This document shows positions 28,251 to 37,491 of a stretch of DNA of 64,000 nucleotides, one piece after another (the stretch's first letter is position 1; each line of letters opens with the position of its first letter). The notes under the pieces are model-generated. The model did not search any database, was not told where the DNA came from, and saw only the letters and a program-made list of their open reading frames with translations. Source of the stretch: G963701675 sp963701675 (GTDB lineage Bacteria; Planctomycetota; Planctomycetia; Gemmatales; Gemmataceae); assembly GCA_963701675.1 (NCBI GenBank), contig OY969623.1, positions 4,402,001-4,466,000 of the forward strand. Direction: 5' to 3'. The position numbers and the translations under genes are program-made.

Positions 28251-30263
28251 ATGCCACGCGATTTAATACTGGGAACGGCCGGGCACATCGATCACGGTAA
28301 GACGGCACTGGTTAAAGCGCTCACCGGCATCGATTGCGACCGGCTTCCCGAGGAAAAAGCCCGCGGCATCACGATCGACATCGGTTTCGCCCGCATGGAA
28401 CTCGGCGACTTCCACATCGGCATTGTCGACGTTCCGGGTCACGAGCGCTTCATCAAGAACATGCTCGCCGGCGCCACCGGCATTGACCTGGCGCTGCTCA
28501 TCGTGGCGGCGGACGATTCCGTCATGCCTCAGACGCGTGAACACCTTGAAATCCTCCGCCTGCTCGGCTTGCAAACGGGATTGATCGCCGTCACCAAATG
28601 CGACTTGGTGGATGAAACGACGCGCGAAGTCGCCGAGTTGGAAATTCGCGAATTGGTCCGCGGTTCGTTTCTCGAAAAGGCGCCTATTATCGCCACCTCC
28701 GCACACACGGGACAGGGAATTGAAGAGCTTAAGACCGCCCTCCTCGAATCGTGCCGTCAATTGGCGAAGGATGAAGTAGGAAGGATGAAGGATGAAAAAA
28801 GGGGGTTCGATTCATCCTTCAGCCTTCATCCTTCATCCTTTTTTCGAATGGCGATCGACCGTTCGTTTATCGTTCAGGGCCATGGCACCGTGGTGACCGG
28901 TTCCGTGACGTCCGGAAGTCTCCGTGTCGGCGACGAAGTGGATTGGCTTCCTCGGGGCGAAAAGGTGCGGGTGCGGTCCCTTCAGAATCACGATCACGCA
29001 GCCGAGGAAGTTCATCGCGGCATGCGTGCCGCCATCAATCTCGCTGGCGTCCATCACGAAGACGTCATCCGAGGGCAAGAACTTGCCACGCCGGGCTATC
29101 TAGTGCCCTCCCGCGTGATGACGGTCCGGCTGCACTGCCTCGCAGACGCACGCCGGCCGATCAAGCATCGGGCACAAGTACGTTTTCACGTCGGCACCGC
29201 GGAGGTCATGGGATTGGTTTCCCTGTTGGATTGCGACTCCGTCGATCCGGGTGGGTGGGGCCTGGCTCAAGTGTTTCTCGAGGCGCCGGCCATGGCGACG
29301 TGGGGCCAGCCATTCGTGGTCCGCGGCTCGTCAGCAACCCAGACGCTCGGCGGCGGCCAGGTCCTCCAGCCGGTTGCCAAGAAGATTCGACGACGCCATG
29401 TGGAAATGCTCGAACGCATCGAAAAGCTTTGGACCGGCAGTGCGGAAGACCGTGCCCTGACTGTAGGCTGGTTCCGCGGATTTTCCGGTTTCGACGTGAT
29501 CGACCTGGTGCGCGGAGCCAACCTCGATCCGGATTCGGCCCGACACCTGATCGAGCAGTTGAAAGTACGTGGCGAACTGGTTGATCTGAGCGTGAGCGCG
29601 GCACGGCGCCTCTTGTTACACAAAGACATGGTGCTCGAACTCGATCAGCGCATATTGACGACGCTCGGTCGGATGCACGAACAATTCCCGCTCATGTCGG
29701 CCCATGACAGGAAAAAGGTCCAGTCTCAACTCGATTACGTCGGCGACGACAACCTGGTGAACGCGGCCGTGGATCGGCTGCTGCAACAGCGACGCCTGGT
29801 TGGCGATCTCCGCCGGATTGCCCGTGCCGACCATAAGGCGAAACTAAGCGGCACGCTGCGTAAGCTCAAAGACAAAGTCGTCGAAGAATTCAAGCAGGCT
29901 CGCTTTTCACCGCCGGAACCGGACAGCTTTGCCGGGCAGGCCGGCGGCAACGTAGGAAGCTTGAAGGACATGTTCGAGGTTTGCGTCGCGGACGGCGATT
30001 TGGTTCATGTCAGCGGCGACATCTATCTGCACAGTGAAGTCGAGGCGGGAATGCGTCGCACAATTCATGATCGGCTGGCTCGCGGCGGCGGACTCACCGT
30101 CGCCGAGATTCGCGATCTGCTGGGCACGTCACGAAAGTTCGCCGTCCCGTTCTGTGAGTATCTCGACCGCGTGGGTGTGACCCGCCGTGAGGGCGACTTA
30201 CGCGTGCTCGGAAGCGCGGTGCAAGCGTCTGCCGTCGGCCAAAGCCGATCTCACGGAGAATGA
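28251..30263 (+). CDS. selB: SelB, selenocysteine-specific elongation factor
   Basis: A 670-residue GTPase that brings Sec-tRNA to UGA codons with a SECIS element. The G domain has GTAGHIDHGKTAL (9-21), ARGITIDIGFA, DVPGHERF (60-67) and TKCD (115-118). Domain II begins at MAIDRSFIVQGHGTVVTGSV. The C-terminal half has the winged helices, including LFEV-like and SGDIYLHSEVE segments. The start at 28251 has AAAGGA upstream. Residues about 173-199 are encoded by a palindromic repeat and are an in-frame insertion between domains I and II. No selA, selC or selD lies in the window. The acyl-CoA dehydrogenase gene follows after 4 bases. Confidence 0.93.
   Translation: MPRDLILGTAGHIDHGKTALVKALTGIDCDRLPEEKARGITIDIGFARMELGDFHIGIVDVPGHERFIKNMLAGATGIDLALLIVAADDSVMPQTREHLEILRLLGLQTGLIAVTKCDLVDETTREVAELEIRELVRGSFLEKAPIIATSAHTGQGIEELKTALLESCRQLAKDEVGRMKDEKRGFDSSFSLHPSSFFRMAIDRSFIVQGHGTVVTGSVTSGSLRVGDEVDWLPRGEKVRVRSLQNHDHAAEEVHRGMRAAINLAGVHHEDVIRGQELATPGYLVPSRVMTVRLHCLADARRPIKHRAQVRFHVGTAEVMGLVSLLDCDSVDPGGWGLAQVFLEAPAMATWGQPFVVRGSSATQTLGGGQVLQPVAKKIRRRHVEMLERIEKLWTGSAEDRALTVGWFRGFSGFDVIDLVRGANLDPDSARHLIEQLKVRGELVDLSVSAARRLLLHKDMVLELDQRILTTLGRMHEQFPLMSAHDRKKVQSQLDYVGDDNLVNAAVDRLLQQRRLVGDLRRIARADHKAKLSGTLRKLKDKVVEEFKQARFSPPEPDSFAGQAGGNVGSLKDMFEVCVADGDLVHVSGDIYLHSEVEAGMRRTIHDRLARGGGLTVAEIRDLLGTSRKFAVPFCEYLDRVGVTRREGDLRVLGSAVQASAVGQSRSHGE
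28766..28844. repeat. Palindromic repeat inserted in frame in selB
   Basis: AAGGATGAAGGATGAA at 28781-28796 and its exact reverse complement at 28825-28840 form a perfect 16-bp stem. Extra copies of GAAGGATGAA and TTCATCCTTC flank and fill it. It encodes the linker residues KDEVGRMKDEK...SLHPSSFF of SelB without breaking the frame. Confidence 0.9.
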
Positions 30264-30267
30264 GAGG

Positions 30268-31467
30268 ATGGACTTCTCCGTTCCAGATCGTGTTCAAGAG
30301 CTCGTGGCAGCGGTACGGTCTGTCATTGAAACCGAGCTATATCCTCTCGAAGCCGAAGCCAGTTCCAAATCGTTCCGACAAATGCTCCCCGTGCTGGGCA
30401 AGAAACGCGCCCTGGCAAAAGCGATGGGCTTTTGGCTTCCGCAGATTCCGAAGCAGTACGGCGGCATGGGCCTCGGGTCGATGGAGCATGCCTTGATCAG
30501 CGAGGCACTCGGCCGCAGTCCATTCGGGCATTTCGTGTTTAACTGCCAGGCGCCCGATGCGGGCAACATGGAAATCCTGATGGAGTTTGCCACGGACGAA
30601 CAGAAAGAGCGCTGGCTGACGCCGCTTCTTCGCGGCGACATCCGCAGTTGCTTTTCGATGACGGAGCCGGAGTTCCCAGGCTCCAATCCCGTGTGGATGG
30701 GAACGACGGCAACAAAGGACGGCAATGATTTTGTCATCAACGGGCATAAGTGGTTCACGTCTGCCGCCGACGGCGCCCGTTTTGCCATTGTGATGGCCGT
30801 CACGGAGCCGCAAGCTGAGCCGCATCGCCGCGCCAGCCAGATCATTGTGCCGACCGGTACCGCGGGGTTCCGCATCGTTCGCAACATCTCGTGCATGGGC
30901 CATGCAGGCGACGATTGGGACAGTCACTCGGAAATCCGTTACGAGAACTGCCGCGTACCGCGGGAGAACCTGCTCGGTAAAGAAGGCGAAGGGTTTGCCA
31001 TCGCCCAAGCCCGGCTTGGTCCCGGCCGCATTCATCATTGCATGCGCTGGATCGGCATCTGCGAGCGCTCGCTCGACCTGATGTGCCATCGAGCCGCCCG
31101 GCGCGAACTTGCGCCGGGCGACAAGCTCGGCAGTCGGCAGACCGTGCAAAATTGGATCGCCGAGAGCCGAGCGGAAATCAACGCCGCCCGGCTCATGGTC
31201 CTGCACGCCGGCTGGCGCATGGATCAGGAAGGGCCGAAGCAGGCTCGCGATGACATCTCGCTCATCAAATTCTACGTGGCCGACGTGATGATGCGCGTCG
31301 TCGATCGCGCCATACAGGTCCACGGTGCATTGGGCATTAGCGATGACATCGTGCTGTCAACTTTTTATCGCCAGGGCCGGGCTGCCCGTATTTACGACGG
31401 GCCGGATGAAGTGCATAAGTCGTCGGTAGCGCGCCGGATTCTGAAACGGTACGGCGCGGAAGTGTAG
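30268..31467 (+). CDS. Acyl-CoA dehydrogenase
   Basis: FAD-dependent dehydrogenation of acyl-CoA in the cytoplasm. The 399-residue length is normal. CFSMTEPEFPGSNP and NGHKWFTSAADGARFAIVMA are the flavin and substrate motifs, MGHAGDDWDSHSEIRYENCR precedes VPRENLLGKEGEGF, and the C-terminal half has QVHGALGISDDIVL and FYRQGRAARIYDGPDEVHKS with the family's R-x-x-x-I-x-D-G-P-x-E-V pattern. It resembles the ACAD10/11 branch more than short-chain enzymes. The start at 30268 has GAGAGG; the gene begins 4 bases after selB, an unexpected pairing, with no functional link known. It is convergent with the glycosyltransferase gene. Confidence 0.92.
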   Translation: MDFSVPDRVQELVAAVRSVIETELYPLEAEASSKSFRQMLPVLGKKRALAKAMGFWLPQIPKQYGGMGLGSMEHALISEALGRSPFGHFVFNCQAPDAGNMEILMEFATDEQKERWLTPLLRGDIRSCFSMTEPEFPGSNPVWMGTTATKDGNDFVINGHKWFTSAADGARFAIVMAVTEPQAEPHRRASQIIVPTGTAGFRIVRNISCMGHAGDDWDSHSEIRYENCRVPRENLLGKEGEGFAIAQARLGPGRIHHCMRWIGICERSLDLMCHRAARRELAPGDKLGSRQTVQNWIAESRAEINAARLMVLHAGWRMDQEGPKQARDDISLIKFYVADVMMRVVDRAIQVHGALGISDDIVLSTFYRQGRAARIYDGPDEVHKSSVARRILKRYGAEV

Positions 31468-31477
31468 GGCGCTTGCT

Positions 31478-32583
31478 TCAGGATGCTTTCCGGCGAATCG
31501 AAGGAGCGGGCGAGCCGAAGTGCAAGTCCGTGTAAGTTTGCACCATCTCCGCAATGCCAAATCGGGCAGTAACCCGTTTTCTTCCCGCCTCGCCGAGTTT
31601 CGACGCCTGAGCCGGATCTTGGAATAGGGCGTGGGTATGCCGCGCCAATGCGACTTTGTCGCCTGGAGGAAATGCCAGGCCTGATTCGCCGTGCACGACG
31701 ATTTCGGCGAGGGGAGCGATGCGACTGGCGACCACGGGGCGGCCGACTCCCATCGCTTCGAGTGCCACATTGGTGCCGCCGGTTGTCAAGCTGGGTACCC
31801 ACACCACGTCGGCGATTCTCAACCAATCCTGCGCTTTCGGCTGAACGCCGATGAAGCGAACGCGATCGTCGGCACGGATGGCCCGGGCAAAGTCTTGCAG
31901 TCGTTGTCGGTCACGGCCGTCGCCCACCAGGATCAGGAAAACATCGTCGTACAAGTACTTGAGAACATCGAGCGCCCAGATGGCGTCGCGAAAACCCTTG
32001 CGGCCCTCTATGGGCCCAACACCGACGAGCAAACGGGCATTCGTTGGCACGCCTATCGAATCACAAAGATCATGACGGGCCCCTGCGGACGGCGTCGGTT
32101 CGACAGCCGGATGAACCAGGTGGACCGACCGCACGTTCATGCATGCCATAACCGCTTGTAGCGAACCACGGTCGGAGACGATCACGCCGTCGGCCTGTCG
32201 CAGCAGCCATCGGTCCAGCACGTTCGGAAGTCGGTTGCGCCGGGGAAAAGTGGGGGAAGGCTGCAGTAGAGACGAGCCGTTCCGCGAACCAGTGCACAGG
32301 CCCGCAGCGCCGTGAATCCCCACGCATGAATCAGTTCGGGCCGGAATTCGTGAATGAGCCGCCGCAAGCGAAGCAATGGCCGAGCGTCGAACGGCCGCGT
32401 CCAGGAGAGGCATTCGACGGGAACTCCCGCCGCTCGCAAGTCGTCGCCGAGAGCTTCGTCTTTGCCCAAGACGCAGACTCGGGGATCAAAGTGTTCCTTC
32501 GGAAGATTTGCAGCGAGTAGCATGAGTTGCTTCGCCTGGCCTTTGTAACCCAGGCTTGGAATCACCAGAAGTGTTCGCATCAT
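31478..32583 (-). CDS. GT-B glycosyltransferase (GT4-like), one frameshift
   Basis: Glycosyltransferase that probably adds a sugar to a surface glycan. The N-terminal domain is LLVIPSLGYKGQAKQLMLLA, GVPVECLSW and ELIHAWGF; the C-terminal domain has LVGVGPIEGRKGFRDAIWAL, VRFIGVQPKAQDWLRIADVV and GGTNVALEAMGVGRPVVAS with the E-x7-E type nucleotide site. The frame breaks near 32225-32270, where a base is missing in C- and T-rich runs. With one base restored the protein is 368 residues. The ATG at 32583 shares one base with the hpt stop (TAATG), so the genes are translationally coupled. A sequencing indel is likely. Confidence 0.82.
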
Positions 32584-33146
32584 TATTCGGCTCGCAAGGG
32601 TTCCATCCGGCCGACTGCCTGCCATCCATCGGCCGGCTGATTCGGTAGTACACCAATAAACGGAAGATGCCGATACTCGTCGTTATAATCCAGTCCGTAC
32701 CCGATGACGAAGGCGTCGGGGATCTCGAAGCCACAGTAGTCCGGCTCGAGGAGGATGGTTTGTCGGCCAATTTTGCGTAGCAAGACACCGACTTTCAGCG
32801 ACGCCGGGTGCAAGCCTTGAAAATGCTTGATAAGGTGGCTGAGCGTTTGCCCCGTATCGAGAATGTCATCGAGCAAGAGCACATGGCGTGTTCGGACATC
32901 CGGCGTGATCTCGGGCACGATGCGGAGATCGCCTGGCGATGTGGCATTGCCGCGATAACTTGAGGCCTGAATGAACCCGATTCGCAGTGGCAGCCGTAGA
33001 TGCCGCACGAGATCGGCCAGGAACATCAAGCTTCCGGTGAGCACGCCGATGATCGTTACCGGACGGTCGGCGTAATCCGCTTCGATTTGCCGGGCGATGT
33101 CGGCAATGCGAGCTTGGATTCGCTCAGCCGGGAGGAGGATTTCCAT
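32583..33146 (-). CDS. hpt: Hypoxanthine phosphoribosyltransferase
   Basis: Purine salvage: hypoxanthine or guanine plus PRPP to IMP or GMP, cytoplasmic. The PRPP motif is HVLLLDDILDTGQTL; IGVLTGSLMFLADLVRHL and IQASSYRGNATSPGDLRI are the other conserved parts, and EPDYCGFEIPDAFVIGYGLD near the C-terminus is the base-binding region. The start at 33146 (MEILLPAERIQAR) is chosen from the family's usual N-terminus; the 187-residue length fits. Longer frames to 33326 run into the divergent esterase region. The glycosyltransferase gene follows with a one-base overlap. Confidence 0.92.
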   Translation of the reverse strand: MEILLPAERIQARIADIARQIEADYADRPVTIIGVLTGSLMFLADLVRHLRLPLRIGFIQASSYRGNATSPGDLRIVPEITPDVRTRHVLLLDDILDTGQTLSHLIKHFQGLHPASLKVGVLLRKIGRQTILLEPDYCGFEIPDAFVIGYGLDYNDEYRHLPFIGVLPNQPADGWQAVGRMEPLRAE

Positions 33147-33248
33147 TACGTCTTGGCTCACTGGTAGCGGCCCGATGGAAAGATAGTATTGAACACAAAA
33201 GCGTCGTCCGGGGAAAGAGGCAATTACGAGAATCGAGGCGCGAAGGCG

Positions 33249-33986
33249 ATGAGCGGCGGTTGGAGTATCGTGGAGATTGGAGGCAAGCGCGCCGACGTGT
33301 ACGATCCGAAGGGCGATCGGCCTCACTTCGGCACATTATTCCTGCATGGATATGGGCTGGAAACACTGCACGATCGCCCCGATCTTTCGCGCCCGATCGA
33401 AGAACTGGAATTGGCGTGCGTGTGTCCCCATGGGCAGCATTCGTGGTGGGCAGACCGAATCTGTGCCGAATTTGACCCGCTTATCACGGCCGAACGCTAC
33501 TTGCTTGATCAGGTGATGCCGTTTTTTCAAACGCGTTGGGGATTGGCGCCTGCGGCCATCGGCCTGCAGGGAATAAGCATGGGAGGGCAGGGCGCGCTGC
33601 GGCTGGCGTTCAAGTACCCGCAAATGTTCCATGTCGTGGCGGCAATCTCGCCGGCGCTGGATTATCACCAGCTCCATGGCCACGGCTCTGAAGTGGACAC
33701 CATGTATGACAGCAAGGAACAGTGCCGGCAGGACACTGCCATCATGCACGTGCCGCCGAGCAACTATCCTCCACACATCTACTTCTGCATCGACCCGGCC
33801 GACGTGCATTGGCACCGGGGCGCCGACCGTTTGCATGAAAAGTTGAATGCCCTGGGAATCACGCATACGGCTGACTTGAAGACGAAGGCCGGCGGGCATA
33901 GCTGGCAGTACTTCAATCATATGGCCGCGCGAGTGCAGCGGTTCATTCATGATGCACTCGTTCAAGAAAGCCGGCGCTTGTTGTAG
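33249..33986 (+). CDS. Alpha/beta-hydrolase, esterase D-like
   Basis: A 245-residue cytoplasmic serine hydrolase. FGTLFLHGYG forms the oxyanion region, GLQGISMGGQGALRLA carries the nucleophile Ser110 in G-x-S-x-G, and KAGGHSWQYF carries the catalytic His (about 217). An Asp in the CIDPADVHW region probably completes the triad. The pattern fits the esterase D / PHB depolymerase-like group. The start at 33249 is chosen because the strand WSIVEIGGKRADVYDP follows directly. The LutA-like gene begins 14 bases later and is probably co-transcribed. The natural substrate is not known. Confidence 0.85.
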   Translation: MSGGWSIVEIGGKRADVYDPKGDRPHFGTLFLHGYGLETLHDRPDLSRPIEELELACVCPHGQHSWWADRICAEFDPLITAERYLLDQVMPFFQTRWGLAPAAIGLQGISMGGQGALRLAFKYPQMFHVVAAISPALDYHQLHGHGSEVDTMYDSKEQCRQDTAIMHVPPSNYPPHIYFCIDPADVHWHRGADRLHEKLNALGITHTADLKTKAGGHSWQYFNHMAARVQRFIHDALVQESRRLL

Positions 33987-34000
33987 ACAAGGGAGCGTCC

Positions 34001-34717
34001 GTGAAAGTATCTCTGTTGGTCACCTGCATCGGCGACGTTTTCTTCCCCGAAGTCGGGCTGGCCACGGTAAAGCTGTTGCGCCGGCTCGGCGTCGAAGTGG
34101 ATTTTCCCAAGGCCCAGACCTGTTGCGGCCAACCACATTTCAACAGCGGTTACCACAACGAAGCCCGCGAGATCGCCCGGCACACCATCCGCACCTTTGC
34201 CAACGGGCAGACGGTCGTCACTCCGTCTGGATCGTGCGCCGCCATGGTCAAGTTGGAGTATCCCGAGCTATTTCACGACGACCTGGTATGGCATGAGCGG
34301 GCCGCCGATCTAGCGCGGCGAACGCACGAGTTGTCCGACTTTCTGGTCAACGTGCTGAAGGTCGAAGATGTCGGCGCCCGGTACCCGTCGAAGGTCACCT
34401 ACCATATGGCGTGCCATCTGCGCGGTCTCGGCCTCATGACCGAACCGGAACGGCTGCTACGGCAAGTCAAGGACCTGGAATTGGTAGACCTGGAACGGAG
34501 CGACGAATGCTGCGGGTTCGGCGGCTCATTTTCCGTGCGCTACCCAGGCATCAGCGGGGCCATGGTGCGGGATAAGGCCAATTTCATCGAACAGACGGGC
34601 GCGGACGCCGTTGTCGCCACCGATTCGGGCTGCTTGATGAATATCGCCGGCTACTTGCGACGACACAAGAGCAGGGTACGCGCGGTACACTTGGCGGAAG
34701 TTCTCGTTCGGACATGA
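34001..34717 (+). CDS. lutA: LutA/YkgE-like (Fe-S) binding protein
   Basis: A 238-residue protein with two cysteine-rich CCG domains: QTCCGQPHFNSGYHNEA near 40-55 and DECCGFGGSFSVRYP near the C-terminus. Further Cys lie in SGSCAAMV and MACHLRG. These are typical of LutA/YkgE and the heterodisulfide-reductase CCG family. In B. subtilis LutA works with LutB and LutC in L-lactate oxidation, but neither is adjacent here. Start is GTG 34001 with GGGAGCG upstream. It could also serve another Fe-S redox complex encoded elsewhere. Confidence 0.87.
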   Translation: MKVSLLVTCIGDVFFPEVGLATVKLLRRLGVEVDFPKAQTCCGQPHFNSGYHNEAREIARHTIRTFANGQTVVTPSGSCAAMVKLEYPELFHDDLVWHERAADLARRTHELSDFLVNVLKVEDVGARYPSKVTYHMACHLRGLGLMTEPERLLRQVKDLELVDLERSDECCGFGGSFSVRYPGISGAMVRDKANFIEQTGADAVVATDSGCLMNIAGYLRRHKSRVRAVHLAEVLVRT

Positions 34718-34731
34718 GCCCGCCCGGCCGA

Positions 34732-34737
34732 TATACT
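34732..34737 (+). promoter_or_regulatory. Candidate -10 element for the DUF6800-like gene
   Basis: TATACT lies 51 bases before the ATG. No clear -35 is seen. Confidence 0.35.
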
Positions 34738-34782
34738 ACTTTTCGTTAGATTCCTGCATGCAAAGGCAAGAGGTCGCTGCTG

Positions 34783-34944
34783 ATGGTTGAACGCCGTATC
34801 GAGCTGGGTCGCCGTTATCACCGGAAAAAGAAAATGAGGAAACTCAAGGCTCGCCTGGCGACCGCGAAGGACGGGCGTGATAAAGAGGCGATTCTTGCCA
34901 AAATTCACATGCTGAGCCCGTGGTGGAGCGAATCCAAAGCGTAG
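34783..34944 (+). CDS. Small basic protein, DUF6800-like
   Basis: A 53-residue protein, MVERRIELGRRYHRKKKMRK at the start and HMLSPWWSESKA at the end, with a Lys/Arg-rich helix between. The pattern (RR-E-L-x-R-R-x-H-R-K-x-K-x-x-K-L-K, then K-x-x-x-L-S-P) matches small planctomycete proteins I know as DUF6800. GAGG lies about 9 bases upstream of the ATG. The charge suggests nucleic-acid or ribosome contact, but this is inference. It lies between a LutA-like gene and aspS. Confidence 0.75.
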   Translation: MVERRIELGRRYHRKKKMRKLKARLATAKDGRDKEAILAKIHMLSPWWSESKA

Positions 34945-34981
34945 AGCACCGCCGAAGTCCGTTTCAGATCGCACCACCCCA

Positions 34982-34987
34982 TATAAT
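34982..34987 (+). promoter_or_regulatory. Candidate -10 element for aspS
   Basis: An exact TATAAT, 97 bases upstream of the aspS ATG, so the mRNA would have a leader of roughly 90 bases. No clear -35 is present. Confidence 0.35.
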
Positions 34988-35083
34988 CCACCCATATTCC
35001 CGACCGCCGTGCGGAAGTGAACCAGCCGTTTCGTTCCGCGGTCTTGCTTGATGGCGGATACGCTTCGCGCATGAGGGACCTTT

Positions 35084-36849
35084 ATGCAATCCTGGAAAAG
35101 AACGCACACGTGCGGTGAGTTACGGGCAGGAAACGCCGGACAGACCGTCACGCTGAACGGCTGGGTGAACACCTACCGCAACCAAGGGGCCCTCGTCTTC
35201 ATCGATCTCCGCGACCGTTATGGCATCACGCAGATCGTTTTCGACCAGGACAGCGGCACTGAATTACTGGAGGCCTCGGCGGAGCTGCGAAGCGAGTTCG
35301 TTGTCGCGGTACAGGGCGAAGTGGCGCGCCGGCTTCCAGGCAAGGAACGGAAGGATGTGGTCACGGGAGAGATTGAGATCAAGGCGCGGGCCATGGTCGT
35401 CCTTAATCGGTGTCCCACGCCGCCGTTCGAAGTAACCGAATTCGGCAAGGAAGAACTCGCCAACGAGGACCTCCGCCTGGAATATCGCTACCTGGACTTG
35501 CGCCGCTCTTCGGTGCAACGCCGGCTCATGTTGCGCCATCGCATGATCAAGACGATCCGCGACTACTTGGATGCACAAGGGTTTCTCGACGTCGAGACAC
35601 CGCTGCTGGGTCTAAGCACGCCGGAAGGTGCCCGCGACTACCTAGTGCCCAGCCGCCTCTTCCATGGCAGCTGGTACGCACTCCCGCAATCGCCGCAGAT
35701 TTACAAACAACTTCTGATGGTGTCCGGCTTCGACAAGTACTTTCAAATCGCTCGCTGCCTTAGAGATGAAGACCAGCGCGCGAATCGCCAGCCGGAGTTC
35801 ACGCAGCTTGACTTCGAAATGTCGTTCGTCGACCAAGACGACGTTTTCGCGGTCATCGAAGGCCTCACGGCCGAGGTCTTTCAGAAATGCATCGGCGTAA
35901 CCATTCCGTTGCCGTTGCCGCGGTTGCGGTACGCCGATGCCATGCTGCGTTACGGAAGCGACAAGCCCGACCTGCGCTATGGCGTGGAGATTGCCGAAAT
36001 CAGCGACCTGGCCGCACAGACGACATTTCAAGTGTTCCAAGGCGTGTTGGAGTCGCGTGGCGTCGTCCGTGCGCTCAACGCAAAGCAAGCGGCCTCGCGC
36101 TTCTCGCGCAAGAACATCGATGAGCTGGAACAGGTGGTCAAGACTTACGGTGCTAAGGGTCTGGCATGGGTCAAAGTCGAAGCAGAGAAATGGAATTCGT
36201 CGATTGAGAAATTCGTCCCGGTTCCAGTCCAACGTAGCCTTAACGAACGCCTCCAGGCCGCGCCCGGTGACTTGATCTTGTTCGTTGCCGACAAGGAGGA
36301 AACGGTTTGCCAGGCGCTGGGTGCATTGCGAGTCCACCTTGCCGCTGCGCTCAAGCTCTACAACCCGGCCGATTTCAAGATTGCCTGGGTCGTCGACTTT
36401 CCGCTCTTCACCTTCGACAAAGAGGAGCAACGCTGGGCGGCGAACCATCATCCGTTTACGTCACCACGCGTGGAGGACCTGGAACGGTTGGAATCCGACC
36501 CCGGCAGCGTGTTGCGCGCGCTTACGACCTCGTCATCAACGGCGACGAGTGCGGCGGCGGCAGCATCCGAATTCACAGCCCGGAGGTTCAGTCGCGCGTC
36601 TTCTCCGTGTTGGGCATGACACCCGAACAGGCCCGGAACCGATTCGGTTTCCTGCTCGACGCATTGAAATTCGGCGCCCCGCCCCACGGGGGCATCGCTC
36701 TCGGTCTGGATCGCTGGGTCATGATGCTCAGCGGCACAAGCAACATCCGCGACGTGATCGCTTTCCCGAAGAACCAGCGCGCCCGTGACCTCATGACCGG
36801 CGCCCCCGCCGCCGTGGATGCAAAACAGCTGAAGGAACTGGGGCTGTAG
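35084..36849 (+). CDS. aspS: Aspartyl-tRNA synthetase, one frameshift
   Basis: Charges tRNA-Asp (or also tRNA-Asn if GatCAB is present), cytoplasmic. It is the bacterial type: an N-terminal OB fold (GWVNTYRNQGALVFIDLRDR), class II motif 1 and core (YRYLDLRR, DYLVPSRLFHGSWYALPQSP), motif 2 (FQIARCLRDEDQRANRQPEF), and motif 3 (GIALGLDRWVMML) in a second frame with GECGGG-like DECGGGSIRIHS. The break lies near 36509-36513: restoring one base gives SVLARAYDLV, exactly as expected. The corrected length is 588 residues. As this gene is essential in most bacteria, a sequencing indel is by far the likelier cause. Confidence 0.93.
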
Positions 36850-36851
36850 GT

Positions 36852-36857
36852 TACAAT
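36852..36857 (+). promoter_or_regulatory. Candidate -10 element for the Uma2 gene
   Basis: TACAAT lies 40 bases upstream of the ATG, three bases after the aspS stop. No -35 hexamer stands out. Confidence 0.3.
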
Positions 36858-36891
36858 CAACGTGCCTTCTTCGCATGAATGAGAACAAGAT

Positions 36892-37476
36892 ATGAATGAC
36901 GTTTCAACGATCACACGCTATACGCCCGACGACCTCCTGCGCATGCCAGACGGAGACCATTACGAGCTAGTGGACGGCCGACTGGTGGAGACCAACATGA
37001 GCGTATGGTCGAGTTACGTTGCGGCAAATGTATACTTCTTGCTCAGAACCTATTGCCAAGCGGCGAAACTTGGTTGGGTTTTTTCAGAAGGTACTAGTTA
37101 CCGCTGTTTTCCGGAGGATCCAAACCGCGTTCGGAAGGCCGATGTTTCGTACCTCCGTGGCGATCGAATCACAAAAGAGACGGCGATGTCGGCGGCCTTC
37201 ATTCACATCGTCCCCGACCTGGTAGTTGAAGTCCTATCTCCCAATGACCTCGCGTATGAGGTCGACACCAAACTTGAAGAGTATCGACGAGCAGACGTCC
37301 GGTTGATCTGGATCGTGAACCCCGAAGCCCGGACGGTGCGAATCGAGCAGGCCAGCGGCGCGGGAACCGTCCTGCACGACGACGCCGAGTTAGACGGCGG
37401 CGATGTGATTCCCGGCTTTCATTGCCGCATCTCCGAATTCTTCGTGCCGCCGCCGAGCGTCGTGCCGAACACCTGA
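36892..37476 (+). CDS. Uma2 family PD-(D/E)xK nuclease-like protein
   Basis: A 194-residue intact Uma2 protein. It has YTPDDLLRMPDGDHYELVDG at the start, RKADVSYLRGDRI (core Asp), DLVVEVLSPNDLAYEVDTKL (core Glu and Lys region) and EEYRRADVRLIWIVNPEA (the family's late strand). These positions match the PD-(D/E)xK catalytic set. No partner gene or signal peptide is seen. A second, frameshifted family member opens the window and belongs to a different subgroup (no PMPTTSHQ segment here). lysA begins 15 bases later. Confidence 0.9.
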   Translation: MNDVSTITRYTPDDLLRMPDGDHYELVDGRLVETNMSVWSSYVAANVYFLLRTYCQAAKLGWVFSEGTSYRCFPEDPNRVRKADVSYLRGDRITKETAMSAAFIHIVPDLVVEVLSPNDLAYEVDTKLEEYRRADVRLIWIVNPEARTVRIEQASGAGTVLHDDAELDGGDVIPGFHCRISEFFVPPPSVVPNT

Positions 37477-37491
37477 CAGTACTTCTTTTGC

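Noticed and set aside
28804..28815. GGTTCGATTC, resembling a tRNA T-loop
   Set aside because: No acceptor or anticodon stems around it; it lies within the selB repeat insertion.
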